64,000 nt of DNA from Marvinbryantia formatexigens (GCA_021771035.1 JAETPU010000001.1:1-64000); one strand, 5' to 3'; positions 34,875 through 44,130 are shown, counted from the first letter of the stretch. Translations and numbers: made by a program. The notes: generated by a model not told the origin, from the letters alone.

Positions 34875-35528
34875 CTGTCGCCGAATAGGCAGGAAAATCC
34901 TTCCGATTTTGCCAGGATTGAAGCAATGGCCCACTGGACCGCCATGGTTCCCAGCCGGACGGTGATTCCGGCCGTCTTTGTTTGCAGGGGGATTCCTTAT
35001 AGGGGTCAAATGATACAGCATCGGAAAGATTATGGTTCGGCAGCGTGCGCCAGTCTTCCGGCAATTCGGCTCAAACTGGCTGAGTTTACGCCGGCGCTCA
35101 ACGCCGCTTTGCTGATTTCAATTTTCTTTCGTAAGGTGTAATTGATATTTTATCTCGTTCGAGTGTTTACCAAAGGGGAGGGAAGATACAATCACAGCAA
35201 TCCTTCTGTTATTTTTCGTATGCCCGATATCGCTTCCTTGCCGCAGGCAAAACAGAGAACCCAGCTTTCAGTGCACAAAATTCCTGAGGTGATTGCAAAG
35301 GGCAACCATTCCAGCGACTCGGTAATGACAATGCTTTCATATTTGAAAAATTAGGAAATAATGGAAAATGACCCGCAAAACCATGTTTCTCGCCGTTTTC
35401 GCCAGAAGTCTGAAACAGAAAAGAAAATTTTTGTAGAATGCAGAAATAAAACAGGAAACCAGGGGAAAGCTAAGGTAAAAGCATACAAAAGCACAGAAAT
35501 TTCCAACTATAGTTTGGGGGATTTTCCT
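34875..35528. other. Long intergenic region, no gene supported
   Basis: About 650 bases. Several frames of 60-100 codons exist on both strands (for example 35142-35354 and 35361-35675 plus, 34773-35021 minus), but none has a ribosome site and a recognisable protein, so I leave them out. Composition becomes A-rich toward the pflB promoter. Confidence 0.4.
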
Positions 35529-35558
35529 TTGACAAAATGTAGATGTTTTTGGTATGAT
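35529..35558 (+). promoter_or_regulatory. Sigma-A promoter for pflB
   Basis: TTGACA (35529-35534), 18-bp spacer, TATGAT (35553-35558). The leader is about 160 bases long. Confidence 0.7.
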
Positions 35559-35586
35559 AACTACATAAGGTACACCTTTATGATTA

Positions 35587-35610
35587 GGCTATACAATCTG
35601 TTGTATAGCC
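35587..35610 (+). promoter_or_regulatory. Perfect hairpin in the pflB leader
   Basis: GGCTATACAA (35587-35596), loop TCTG, TTGTATAGCC (35601-35610). It starts about 20 bases into the predicted transcript and lacks a T run, so it is better read as an RNA-stability element or protein-binding site than a terminator. As DNA it is also a possible operator. Confidence 0.5.
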
Positions 35611-35724
35611 CGTTGCACCTTGGCACAATCTCTGCTCGGAAACAGTTTTTGAAGGAAACTGGGGGATTATGCTAAGGTGCGGCGCTGATGCCGTCCATTC
35701 AAAAGCTCAAGGAGGAATTCTGAA

Positions 35725-37938
35725 ATGGAATTTAAAAAAGGCGACTGGAACAAAGAAATTAATGTTCGCAACTTTATTGTTACCAACTATACCCCCTATG
35801 ACGGGGATGACAGCTTCCTGGCGGCTCCCTCTGCCAATACGGTAAAGCTCTGGGACGAGGTTTCCGGATTGATGAAGGAAGAGCATAAGCGCGGCGGCGT
35901 ATATGATATTGATGAAAAAACTATCTCTACCATTTCCGCCCATAAACCCGGCTACATCGACAAGGATTTGGAGACCATTGTCGGCTTGCAGACGGATGGC
36001 CCGCTCAAGCGTGCGATTATGCCCTTCGGCGGAATTCGTATGGTGCGCAGCTCCCTGGAAACCTATGGTAAAAAGATGGATCCCATGGTGGAAGAAGTCT
36101 TCAAATACAGAAAAACCCATAATGACGGCGTGTTCGACGCGTACACGGATGAGATGAAGAAGGCCCGTCACACCGGTATCATCACCGGTTTGCCGGATGC
36201 TTACGGACGGGGACGCATTATCGGCGACTACCGTCGTGTTCCTCTGTACGGTGTGGATAAGCTCATTCAGGAGAAGGAAGAAGCCAAGAAAAACCTTATT
36301 TTTGACATTATGGACAGCCCCACCATCCGTCTGCGGGAGGAAATTTCCGAGCAGATCCGTGCTCTCAAAGAACTCAAGGTGATGGCTCAGTCCTATGGCT
36401 ATGATATCTCTGAGCCCGCCAAGGATACCAAGGAGGCCATCCAGTGGCTGTACTTTGCATATCTGGGTTCTGTCAAGGAGCAGAACGGTGCAGCGATGTC
36501 CATTGGCAGAATTTCCACCTTCCTGGATATCTATGCGCAGCGCGACTTGGACGAGGGCGTATATACCGAGGAGCAGATTCAGGAATTTGTGGATCATTTC
36601 ATTATGAAGCTGAGAATGGTCCGGTTCCTGCGTACTCCCGCCTATGATGAGCTGTTCTCTGGGGATCCCACCTGGATTACAGAATCTATTGGCGGAATGT
36701 GCCTGGACGGACGCCACATGGTCACCAAGATGTCCTACCGCTTTTTGCATACGCTGACCAATCTGGGCCCGGCTCCGGAGCCCAATATGACTATCCTGTG
36801 GAGTGTGCGCCTGCCGGAGAACTTCAAGCGTTTCTGCTCGAAGGTATCTATCGAAACCTCGTCTGTGCAGTATGAGAACGATGATCTGATGATCCAGAAG
36901 TTCGGAGACGACTATGGCATCGCCTGCTGTGTATCCGCAATGCGTATCGGCAAACAGATGCAGTTCTTCGGCGCCCGCGCCAACCTGGCGAAGGCTCTTC
37001 TCTATGCGCTGAACGGCGGCAAGGACGAGCGCTACGGCGATCAGGTGGGCCCCATGCTGGCGCCGGTAACCGGCGAATACCTGGATTACGACGAAGTAAT
37101 CAAAAAATTCGATGTAGTTTGCGAGTGGCTTTCCAAGCTGTATATCAGCACACTGAATATCATTCACTATATGCACGATAAATACTGCTATGAAAAGCTT
37201 CAGATGGCGCTGCATGACGAAGACATCGTGCGGACCTCCGCCTGCGGCCTTGCGGGACTTTCCGTTGTGGCTGACAGCTTGTCCGCCATCAAATATGCCA
37301 AGGTGAAACCCATCCGCAATGAAGCGGGGCTGATCACTGATTTTGAAATTGAGGGGGACTATCCCAAATACGGCAACAATGATGAGCGCGTGGATGATAT
37401 CGCCGTCAGTGTGGTGCGCAACTTTATGAATAAGCTGTCCCGCCATAAGACCTATCGGGATTCCAAGCCCACCATGTCCATTCTCACCATCACTTCCAAT
37501 GTGGTATACGGTAAAAAGACCGGCTCCACCCCGGATGGCAGAAAGGCTGGGGAACCCTTTGCTCCTGGTGCAAATCCCATGCATGGACGGGATTCCCACG
37601 GTTGTGTAGCCTCTATGAAGAGTGTGGCTAAGCTGCCGTATGATTACAGTGAGGACGGAATCTCCTACACCTTCTCCATTGTGCCCCAGGCCTTGGGTAA
37701 GGAAGGGGAGCAGAGAGTTGAAAACCTCAGCGAGCTGCTGGATGGGTACTTTGCAGAGCAGGGGCACCACATCAATGTAAATGTCATCAACCGCGAGGTG
37801 CTTCTGGACGCCATGGAGCATCCGGAACTGTATCCGCAGCTGACCATCCGGGTATCCGGATATGCGGTCAACTTTATTAAGCTGACCCGGGAGCAGCAGC
37901 TGGATGTGATTAACCGCACCTTCCACGATAGATTCTAA
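35725..37938 (+). CDS. pflB: Pyruvate formate-lyase
   Basis: Glycyl-radical enzyme splitting pyruvate with CoA to acetyl-CoA and formate in anaerobic fermentation. The 737-residue sequence has the paired active-site cysteines Cys401-Cys402 in [12 protein letters not shown] and the radical Gly712 in RVSGYAVNF close to the C-terminus, with the family end [16 protein letters not shown] lies before the ATG. It is monocistronic here, between its own promoter and a terminator; the radical-SAM activase gene that usually follows is absent from the window. Confidence 0.97.
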   Translation: MEFKKGDWNKEINVRNFIVTNYTPYDGDDSFLAAPSANTVKLWDEVSGLMKEEHKRGGVYDIDEKTISTISAHKPGYIDKDLETIVGLQTDGPLKRAIMPFGGIRMVRSSLETYGKKMDPMVEEVFKYRKTHNDGVFDAYTDEMKKARHTGIITGLPDAYGRGRIIGDYRRVPLYGVDKLIQEKEEAKKNLIFDIMDSPTIRLREEISEQIRALKELKVMAQSYGYDISEPAKDTKEAIQWLYFAYLGSVKEQNGAAMSIGRISTFLDIYAQRDLDEGVYTEEQIQEFVDHFIMKLRMVRFLRTPAYDELFSGDPTWITESIGGMCLDGRHMVTKMSYRFLHTLTNLGPAPEPNMTILWSVRLPENFKRFCSKVSIETSSVQYENDDLMIQKFGDDYGIACCVSAMRIGKQMQFFGARANLAKALLYALNGGKDERYGDQVGPMLAPVTGEYLDYDEVIKKFDVVCEWLSKLYISTLNIIHYMHDKYCYEKLQMALHDEDIVRTSACGLAGLSVVADSLSAIKYAKVKPIRNEAGLITDFEIEGDYPKYGNNDERVDDIAVSVVRNFMNKLSRHKTYRDSKPTMSILTITSNVVYGKKTGSTPDGRKAGEPFAPGANPMHGRDSHGCVASMKSVAKLPYDYSEDGISYTFSIVPQALGKEGEQRVENLSELLDGYFAEQGHHINVNVINREVLLDAMEHPELYPQLTIRVSGYAVNFIKLTREQQLDVINRTFHDRF

Positions 37939-37960
37939 TAAAAACTCCTGGGAGTTCTGT

Positions 37961-38000
37961 AAACGAGAGTCATGGGCTTTTGCCCCGGCTCTCGTTTTTT
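37961..38000 (+). terminator. Terminator after pflB
   Basis: AAACGAGAG (37961-37969) pairs with CTCTCGTTT (37989-37997), followed by more Ts; an internal GGGC/GCCC extends the stem. Confidence 0.8.
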
Positions 38001-38535
38001 GTGTTCCTGTATTTTTGCGGAAAAAACCTCTGGTTCCACCGAAGAAAACGTTCACCGTAAGGTCCAAACGTAATGGGTTGAGGAAAATACTATGGGCGTA
38101 TGAGAAGCAGTACGCTGTTTTATAGGCTTTGGGGCAGGAAGGGACGTGAATACCATTCAGTCTGAACCTGAGGAGTATGGACAGCTCCCCATTTAGGGCT
38201 TACTCGGGTTCCGGGGAAATCCAAGGGAATCTCGAAAAGCAGGTTTTCATGTTTCCTTTGCGTTTGATATGGGTTTATGATATGGTAACTTCACGCTGTT
38301 TTCCACAGCGCAGATTTAGATGGCGTAGTTGCCTCGAACGGCAAAAGGACATGGGGTACGGCCGCCGTTTTGCTTGCCATCAAAACGCAAGCGATTCCGG
38401 CAGGTCAGAACGTTATAAGATAGAAACTTTCGGCCACAAACCAAAATAAGGCGGATACCGTATGAACAAGAAATTAGTTTAAAGGAAAGTTTCGTTTTCT
38501 CTTAAGAGATAGAATAAGGGAATCATTCAAAAACG
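38001..38535. other. Intergenic region, no gene seen
   Basis: About 535 bases between pflB and the histidine phosphatase gene. A 90-codon plus-strand frame (38177-38449) has no ribosome site and an unnatural composition. A promoter must precede 38536; a TAGAAT at 38510-38515 is the only candidate -10 and lacks a -35. Confidence 0.4.
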
Positions 38536-39144
38536 ATGGAGGTGTTATTCAGGAAAATTCTGGTGATTCGGCATGGTGAAAGTGAAGCAGATATCCTGAA
38601 CGTGCATGAAGGGCGGGCGGATTTTTCACTGACTCAGCGCGGGCACAAGCAGGCCCAGGCCATGAGCGACTATGTGTCCCAAAGGTATCGCATCGATAAA
38701 ATTTATTGCAGCACCTTAAAAAGAGCGGCACAGACTGCCGAGCATCTCAGGGAGAAGACAAACGCGCCTTTACTATTTGAGGATCGCCTCATGGAATTTA
38801 ATAACGGGCTGCTGGCAGGGCTAAAGCACAGTGTCGCTATGGAAAAATATCCCCAGGTACAAGTGCCGCCGCACGCAGCCGTTTACGAGCAGGAGAGTTT
38901 GTTGGAGTTTCGGTACAGAGCTGAATATATGTTATCGAAAATTATTTCGGAAAACAGTGCGGACAGTACGGTTGCCGTTGTGACTCACGGCGGGATGATC
39001 AACCAGCTGTACCGCTCCTTTCTCCGGCTTCCGGTTACATCAGAAATTTACTTCCGAACCGGTGACACTGGAATCCATGAATGGATGATAGACGGGAATT
39101 CCCGCTCCATTGTCAGGGCCAATTATCCGCCCCATGAGTTGTAA
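38536..39144 (+). CDS. Histidine phosphatase family protein
   Basis: A 202-residue member of the phosphoglycerate-mutase-like phosphatases. The phosphohistidine motif is VIRHGESEAD at about residue 10, the second catalytic region VVTHGGMINQL, and YCSTLKRAAQTAEHL contributes the phosphate-binding arginine. Substrate unknown; homologues act on sugar phosphates or the cobalamin ribazole phosphate. The ATG at 38536 lacks a ribosome site, whereas GGAGGTG lies just inside the frame, so the true start may be slightly downstream at an uncommon codon. It stands alone. Confidence 0.85.
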   Translation: MEVLFRKILVIRHGESEADILNVHEGRADFSLTQRGHKQAQAMSDYVSQRYRIDKIYCSTLKRAAQTAEHLREKTNAPLLFEDRLMEFNNGLLAGLKHSVAMEKYPQVQVPPHAAVYEQESLLEFRYRAEYMLSKIISENSADSTVAVVTHGGMINQLYRSFLRLPVTSEIYFRTGDTGIHEWMIDGNSRSIVRANYPPHEL

Positions 39145-39245
39145 GGCGTATATTTTAAGGGGATGGCAGAACCTATGCGGCCCGAAGGCGCCCATGCGCA
39201 AAAATGCTTTTGAGAGAACGGTACGTTAAATCATACTGTAAACAA

Positions 39246-39303
39246 GAAAACCCTATTTGAATGGAAGCATACAGGAGCCTTCCGTCCAAATAGGGTTTTC
39301 TTT
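39246..39303. terminator. Bidirectional terminator
   Basis: GAAAACCCTATTTGA (39246-39260) pairs with TCCAAATAGGGTTTTC (39285-39300), with A and T runs on the two sides. It lies between the convergent phosphatase and DUF4129 genes. Confidence 0.85.
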
Positions 39304-40699
39304 ATATCCGTGAAGCCAGCTCACGCAGAGCATGATCGAAGTGCCGCTGCTGTTCGTCGGAATACCGGCCCTGATACTGAGCCTGGTTATAGTCTTTGGT
39401 AACGGCTTCGAAATCCTCAAACCGGTAGTTCACATGGTTATGCTGGAAAATTTCATTGGCGGTCTGGCTGTCGGTGAGCTTAGCCCCCTTCAGGAGCAGC
39501 CAGCGCAGAATCAGGCGGTAACCGCTGATAAGCCTGGATTCTCCGGGGGACATTCGCAGATAACGCCGGTAATCCCGTTTCCAGCGGCGGATACTCAGCG
39601 GTTCGCCTGAGGAAAGGCTGTCCTCAACTGAGGATTCCAGAAAAGTTTCATCATCGGAATAATACTCATTTTCCTCCAATTTACGCCGGCGACTCATCTG
39701 ACGGGTGCCTTTGCGCCGGGTTTTCATCCAACGGGAGATCGTGTGCAGAACTTTTTCCAGCCAACTGAGAATTTCACGACGGAAATAGTAGAGGAAAAAC
39801 AGTACAATCAGGATCGCGATGGTGTTCCAAAGCCAGCCCAACTGGTTGGAGCCGCGGTCTAAAAAGCCAATGCCGCTGTTGTTGGCCTGAACTTCAGGCT
39901 CATAAAAATCTGTACCCTGGTTGGAGTCATGTGAAAACAGAAACTGAATAAGTTTTCTGAAAGCCCGGTAGGCATACTCCTCTACAATTCTTAATAGGCG
40001 AAGCAGCGGCTCCCGCAAAAAGAGAACCGCCCCCAAAAGAACCGCAACGATACTCATCAGACGTAGGTTATACCTGCGGATTTTCGGCGGGAGATTGGCC
40101 ATCTTATATTGCCCGCGGCGCATCAGAAAGTCGATGCCGTTTTGGTTGCCGATAAATAAGTACAGAAAAAATACAATACCCATGGCGACGAGGGAAGCGG
40201 TATAATCCAGGCTGAGCCGCCAGCCATTGGAAAAAACAAGAATGGGGCGAAGCACAAAGAAAAACACCATACAGCTCACCTGGATCTTTAAATTTCTGTA
40301 TAGGATTTTTCTGTTAAAAACTTCACCATACTCCTGAAAATACGCATGACCGGCAATCAGAAAGGATAAAACTGCCGTTGCCCCTAAAAGCAGGTTCCCC
40401 AGCCCGGAGATAAAGCCATTCCAGGGCAGAAAGAATTCAAGGCCCGCCAAAAAGACTGCAGAGAAAAAGCCATCATACACCCGGCGGCGCTGGATGGTGA
40501 GATTGGAGTCCAGCCGGGAGAGCCCCCAGCTTATCAGATACCCGGCTGCCCCAAACCCAAGCATAGCACCCAAGGCCAGCAGTAAATATCCGGTTTGTTC
40601 CTGTGCTGGGAGGGCGGCGATACGGTAGGTGTCCAAAAAGGGGAGAACGACGCTCAGCGCACAGGGGATTGCCAGTAATTTGAGTATCTTAAACAGCAT
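39302..40699 (-). CDS. Membrane protein with DUF4129-like C-terminus
   Basis: A 465-residue protein with about five hydrophobic segments in the first 200 residues, a further segment near 285 (WNTIAILIVLFFLYYF), a Lys/Arg-rich linker and a cytoplasmic C-terminal helical domain (YRRYLRMSPGESRLISGYRLILRWLLLKGAKLTDSQTANEIF) that fits DUF4129, often fused to transglutaminase-like proteins. The transglutaminase domain itself is missing here. Start at 40699 follows GGGAGGGGG and overlaps the upstream DUF58 gene by 11 bases, so the two are translationally coupled. Confidence 0.72.
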   Translation of the reverse strand: MLFKILKLLAIPCALSVVLPFLDTYRIAALPAQEQTGYLLLALGAMLGFGAAGYLISWGLSRLDSNLTIQRRRVYDGFFSAVFLAGLEFFLPWNGFISGLGNLLLGATAVLSFLIAGHAYFQEYGEVFNRKILYRNLKIQVSCMVFFFVLRPILVFSNGWRLSLDYTASLVAMGIVFFLYLFIGNQNGIDFLMRRGQYKMANLPPKIRRYNLRLMSIVAVLLGAVLFLREPLLRLLRIVEEYAYRAFRKLIQFLFSHDSNQGTDFYEPEVQANNSGIGFLDRGSNQLGWLWNTIAILIVLFFLYYFRREILSWLEKVLHTISRWMKTRRKGTRQMSRRRKLEENEYYSDDETFLESSVEDSLSSGEPLSIRRWKRDYRRYLRMSPGESRLISGYRLILRWLLLKGAKLTDSQTANEIFQHNHVNYRFEDFEAVTKDYNQAQYQGRYSDEQQRHFDHALRELASRI

Positions 40700-41843
40700 C
40701 GGCCTGCGCCCCCTCCCGTTCGTCGATTTCATCATACAGGCAGAACACGTCGCAGTCGTCCGGGAACTGATTGGCTTCCAGCCCTGCGGCAATAATAATT
40801 TTTACATGGATTCCATCCTGCTGTTTTTGCCGTGCGAATTCCAGTATTTCCTCGCTGAGATAGATGGAAACCAGGACGATGTCGGTGGAATCGATCCGGG
40901 AATATTCCTGCTCTAAAAACTCAGAAAAGAAGCGGGTGCTGCGCATAGGAAGCGCTGAAAGCAGGCGCTGGCAGTCCAGCACGTGCTGAGCGCCCCAGTG
41001 GGACTCTGTAAGCACATCCGGCTCATCTTCACCCAGAGCAGTATTGGACATAAACTGAAAGGGGATATTCGCTTCTAAGCTCTCCTCAAAGAGGGTAGCG
41101 CACACCCGGATTGCAATTTCAATCTGGCTGCTGCGGGAGGAACCGCCCCGCTCATACCGGCTGGACTGCATATTGAGCACAATGGTTACAGCCTGCTGGG
41201 AGGTGCTGTCATAATTGTGAACCATCATGGCCTGCTGGCGCGCTGTGGCCATCCAGTTGATCCGGTTCATCGAATCGCGCTGGGTGTATTCGCGCACGCC
41301 GGAGATGGAGAAGGGATCCTCCACCAGGTGGCGCCTGACCACAATATTCCCGGTTAGATCTCGGGGAGAATACAAAAACTGATGGAAATCCAGGGGAAGC
41401 GGCAATACGGTGATGCTGGCTTCCACGGGGAATCCCTGAGAAATAGCATTTTCCCCGAAGAGATCGCTCATGGTCCCCACCACGCGGTTAAAACCAAAGA
41501 TACCCCGTTTCAGGCAGGTGACCTTCCAGCGCCGGGTCACCTGATGATGACCTTTGAGCAGAAAAAAGCTGGGGACAAACCTGGTATTGTGAGTCACTGT
41601 GGAATCCGCATCGGCAAACTGCAGCCAGCGGGAGGTGATAAGCTCGGTTTTAAACCAGGGAATCGGCAGGAACTTATTGTTTTTTACCACCTCAATGAGT
41701 TCGATTTCGTCACCCTGGGCCGCTTCTGTGGTACTGAAGGAACAGGTATAGCTGAGATTCTTCAGTCCATATTTTTTGTACAGCTTGCTTTGGCCCCATT
41801 TTATAATCCAGACGAGAAACAGTAAGACGATAATTTCCAGCAC
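40689..41843 (-). CDS. DUF58 domain protein
   Basis: A 384-residue protein with one N-terminal membrane segment (LEIIVLLFLVWIIKWG), a beta-sandwich region with clashing hydrophobic and charged strands, and the DUF58 core VREYTQRDSMNRINWMATARQQAMMVHNYD. A von Willebrand factor A-like C-terminal domain follows. GTG at 41843 is favoured because AGGAAGAGGG lies 8 bases before it; an upstream TTG at 41879 has none. Such proteins normally accompany a MoxR AAA ATPase and a transglutaminase and are thought to act in envelope or complex assembly. No MoxR gene is present nearby. Confidence 0.85.
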   Translation of the reverse strand: MLEIIVLLFLVWIIKWGQSKLYKKYGLKNLSYTCSFSTTEAAQGDEIELIEVVKNNKFLPIPWFKTELITSRWLQFADADSTVTHNTRFVPSFFLLKGHHQVTRRWKVTCLKRGIFGFNRVVGTMSDLFGENAISQGFPVEASITVLPLPLDFHQFLYSPRDLTGNIVVRRHLVEDPFSISGVREYTQRDSMNRINWMATARQQAMMVHNYDSTSQQAVTIVLNMQSSRYERGGSSRSSQIEIAIRVCATLFEESLEANIPFQFMSNTALGEDEPDVLTESHWGAQHVLDCQRLLSALPMRSTRFFSEFLEQEYSRIDSTDIVLVSIYLSEEILEFARQKQQDGIHVKIIIAAGLEANQFPDDCDVFCLYDEIDEREGAQADAV

Positions 41844-41891
41844 GGCGGGCGCCCTCTTCCTTTTTGGGATTTCCCCCAAAATAATAGTTCC

Positions 41892-41919
41892 ATTATACCA
41901 AATAATTGGAAAGATTCAA
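41892..41919 (-). promoter_or_regulatory. Sigma-A promoter for DUF58-DUF4129
   Basis: On the minus strand TTGAAT (41914-41919), 16-bp spacer, TATAAT (41892-41897), preceded by TGG. About 45 bases to the GTG. Confidence 0.7.
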
Positions 41920-42196
41920 TTCTTATAAGCTGATTTTTTGTCAAATTCCTACAAGGACCGATTGGTTCGGAACGCTTGGATACCTCAAGCGGGTTTAGTC
42001 ATCCACAGGTGGACAGATATTTTGGAGAATGTTCCGAAGCCTTTACCACGCAGAATTGATATCTTGGGTGAAAACGATAGGGAGCCTTATGTCGGTGTAA
42101 CAACAGGGATAGTTTAGAAAAGCCGGTTTGGCAGCTTGAAAAAAGTAAACGAGGCTGGGGATATGCTAGAATGCTCCAGTGGGGCCACAGCAATGT
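41920..42196. other. Intergenic region, no gene seen
   Basis: Lies between the divergently oriented DUF58 promoter and the terminator of the DUF134-Mrp-NifX operon. Two small hairpins only. Confidence 0.4.
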
Positions 42197-42229
42197 AAAA
42201 AGCTGCCGGAACGTTACCGGCAGCTTTTT
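42197..42229 (-). terminator. Terminator of the DUF134-Mrp-NifX operon
   Basis: A perfect 13-bp stem AAAAAGCTGCCGG (42197-42209) with CCGGCAGCTTTTT (42217-42229), which ends in Ts on the minus strand too. Confidence 0.85.
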
Positions 42230-42245
42230 GAAATGGGATTCAATT

Positions 42246-42644
42246 TTAACGATGGCAGCCCCCGGAACAGTTGCAGGAGTGGGAGGCGCCATGTTCCCCG
42301 TGGTGGTGGGAACAAACGGCGGCGGTATTGTCGGAAAGCTCACCGGCAAGATACCGGGCGACAGCGGTGTCGATATCCCCGGCGGCGCCGCGGATAACCC
42401 GGATGGAGCTCTGGGTGAGCATCTCATAGGCGCCTTGGCCCATAGAACTGCACAGTACAGTGTCCGCGCCCTTGGCAGCCAAAAAGCCAGCCAGCTGAGA
42501 GTGGCCCTTGCCGTTCGTAGGAGCGGCAACCTTGGATACAACTTTGCCATCCTCCACGGTAAACAGCTGGAAAACTTCACATTTTCCAAAATGGCCGAAA
42601 ATATTGTGATCCGCAAAGGAAGCGGGCACAGCGATAACAGACAT
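42246..42644 (-). CDS. NifX/NafY-type dinitrogenase cofactor family protein
   Basis: A 132-residue protein of the dinitrogenase iron-molybdenum cofactor family (NifX/NifB C-terminal type). MSVIAVPASFADHNIFGHFGKCEVFQLFTVEDG and GADTVLCSSMGQGAYEML are family motifs, and the tail is His/Cys-rich (SHHHGEHGASHSCNCSGGCHR), suggesting metal binding. The gene sits with Mrp and a DUF134 protein, a grouping common in anaerobes without nitrogenase. A role in iron-sulfur or other metal-cluster handling is inferred, not shown. Confidence 0.9.
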   Translation of the reverse strand: MSVIAVPASFADHNIFGHFGKCEVFQLFTVEDGKVVSKVAAPTNGKGHSQLAGFLAAKGADTVLCSSMGQGAYEMLTQSSIRVIRGAAGDIDTAVARYLAGELSDNTAAVCSHHHGEHGASHSCNCSGGCHR

Positions 42645-42739
42645 AACAGATCGACTCCTTTTTGCTTGAGATACACAGGAATTTCCAACCGGCGGTTTAA
42701 AGACGTGCCAGCTAAAAAATCCTGTCTGATGCGGTTGCG

Positions 42740-43576
42740 TTATTTGAGCAGGCTCTCGATTTTGTCGGCGGCTGTTTCCAGGAAATCGCCTTCATACAAC
42801 TCAATGAGGCCCTGGTCACAGTTTTTCGCAAAAGCAGGATCCATGGGCATCTTAGCCAGAACCTGGGTGCCGTGCTCCTTGGCGGCAGCGTCGATACCGC
42901 TCTCGCCGAAGGGCTTAATCACCTTGCCGCAGTCCGGACATTTGAGGTAGCTCATGTTTTCCACAATCCCTAAAAGGGGAATATTCATCATCTCGGCCAT
43001 ACCCAGCGCTTTGGAAACGATCATGGAAACCAGCTCCTGGGGAGAGGTTACCATGACCAGCCCGTCCACCGGGAGGGACTGGAATACGGTCAGGGGGACA
43101 TCGCCGGTTCCGGGAGGCATATCCACAAACAAAAAGTCCACGTCCTCCCAGATTACATCCGTCCAGAACTGCTTGACCACATTGGCCAGTACCGGTCCGC
43201 GCCAGATTACCGGATCGTTTTCGTTGTCCAGCAGGAGATTGATGGACATGATATCAATTCCGGTTTTGCTGGAACGGGGAAGCAGGCCGAAATCGTTCAT
43301 CTGGGCCTTGCCGTGGATGCCAAACGCCTTGGGAATGGACGGGCCGGTGATGTCGGCGTCCAGAATGGCGGTTTTATATCCGCGGCGGTTGAGCGCCACT
43401 GCCAGCATGGAGGTGACGATGGATTTTCCCACGCCGCCCTTGCCGCTTGCGACACCGATTACCTTTTTAATTTTGCTCATTGCGTGAGGGGCTTCCCGAA
43501 AGTCCTGGGGGCTCTGACGGGATGCGCAATTCTCACTGCAGCTTTCACAGTTGTGCGTGCAGGATTGCTCTTCCAT
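42740..43576 (-). CDS. Mrp/NBP35 family iron-sulfur carrier ATPase
   Basis: A 278-residue P-loop protein, ATP-dependent carrier of iron-sulfur clusters by family. The deviant Walker A is GVASGKGGVGKS, followed by LDADITGPSIPKAFG and DMPPGTGDVPLT. The CPDCGK motif provides the C-terminal paired cysteines, and a Cys-rich N-terminal stretch (CTHNCESCSENC) may bind an additional cluster. The start at 43576 follows GGAG and is one base from the DUF134 stop, so coupling is likely. It is not a chromosome-partition ParA; the neighbours fit Fe-S work. Confidence 0.93.
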   Translation of the reverse strand: MEEQSCTHNCESCSENCASRQSPQDFREAPHAMSKIKKVIGVASGKGGVGKSIVTSMLAVALNRRGYKTAILDADITGPSIPKAFGIHGKAQMNDFGLLPRSSKTGIDIMSINLLLDNENDPVIWRGPVLANVVKQFWTDVIWEDVDFLFVDMPPGTGDVPLTVFQSLPVDGLVMVTSPQELVSMIVSKALGMAEMMNIPLLGIVENMSYLKCPDCGKVIKPFGESGIDAAAKEHGTQVLAKMPMDPAFAKNCDQGLIELYEGDFLETAADKIESLLK

Positions 43577-43577
43577 T

Positions 43578-44003
43578 TTACTGATGCTCCTTTTTGTTTT
43601 GTTCTTGGGCCGGGGGTTCCTGCCCAGGGATTCTATTGCCGGGGAAATGATCCGCAAAGGCGGGGGACACAGTTTTGCGGCAGATGCGGCACCTCTGACG
43701 GCAGGTGCAGCCGGCGGAATCGGATATTTCACAGGCGCCGCCGCCGATGCGGATATTTTTTCCGCTGCACAGGGCGTCCGCCACCTTTTCCCGCGCTGCG
43801 CGCAGAATCCGCTGGTAAGTCCCGCGGGATACCTCCATATTCTGTGCGGCACAGTCCTGATCCATGTGTTCAAAATCACATAAACGCAGGGCTTCCAGTT
43901 CCTCAAAGAGCAGGGTGACGGTCTGGGAACAATCCAGCTGGGTATAGAACATCCGGTTTTGAGGGGCAAAACAAATTTTACGCCGTTTTTTACTACGAGC
44001 CAG
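43578..44003 (-). CDS. DUF134 (UPF0251) DNA-binding protein, CTG start
   Basis: Predicted regulator with a helix-turn-helix (LFEELEALRLCDFEHMDQDCAAQNMEVSRGTYQRILRAAREKVADAL) and a Cys-rich tail (CEISDSAGCTCRQRCRICRK). Family members begin with a basic ARxxKxRRxCFxP stretch; translating upstream of the first in-frame ATG (43952) gives exactly this (ARSKKRRKICFAPQNRMF), and the only codon placed 8 bases after GGAGG is a CTG at 44003. Length with this start is 141 residues. One base separates its stop from the Mrp start. It is probably the operon's own regulator, perhaps sensing metal or cluster status through the cysteines. Confidence 0.75.
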   Translation of the reverse strand: MARSKKRRKICFAPQNRMFYTQLDCSQTVTLLFEELEALRLCDFEHMDQDCAAQNMEVSRGTYQRILRAAREKVADALCSGKNIRIGGGACEISDSAGCTCRQRCRICRKTVSPAFADHFPGNRIPGQEPPAQEQNKKEHQ

Positions 44004-44049
44004 CCCGACCGCCTCCTTCCTTAAAAACAGATGCCGTCCGGAATAATAT

Positions 44050-44063
44050 TGTGCATATGCACA
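44050..44063. promoter_or_regulatory. Palindromic operator candidate
   Basis: Perfect 14-bp palindrome TGTGCATATGCACA just downstream of the -10 of the operon promoter on the minus strand. Its position suits a repressor site; the DUF134 protein is a natural candidate to bind it. Confidence 0.6.
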
Positions 44064-44074
44064 TTTCGTTTATA

Positions 44075-44103
44075 AGGATAGTATGGATTCCTGTAAAAGT
44101 CAA
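44075..44103 (-). promoter_or_regulatory. Promoter for the DUF134-Mrp-NifX operon
   Basis: On the minus strand TTGACT (44098-44103), 17-bp spacer, TATCCT (44075-44080). The leader is about 65 bases to the CTG. Confidence 0.65.
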
Positions 44104-44130
44104 GAGCGGCGCTCAATTTTAACGGAGAAA

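Noticed and set aside
35142..35675. Two plus-strand frames before pflB
   Set aside because: No ribosome site, and the second runs through the pflB promoter and leader hairpin.
35707..38067. 786-codon open frame on the minus strand
   Set aside because: It is wholly antisense to pflB, whose active-site motifs are intact. Its protein shows no family features and there is no ribosome site; it is a codon-bias shadow.
42136..42172. Possible plus-strand promoter giving a short antisense RNA
   Set aside because: The TTGAAA and TAGAAT boxes are 25 bases apart, too far for a sigma-A promoter.
42171..42950. 259-codon plus-strand frame
   Set aside because: Antisense to the NifX and Mrp genes and includes the terminator stem; no ribosome site.
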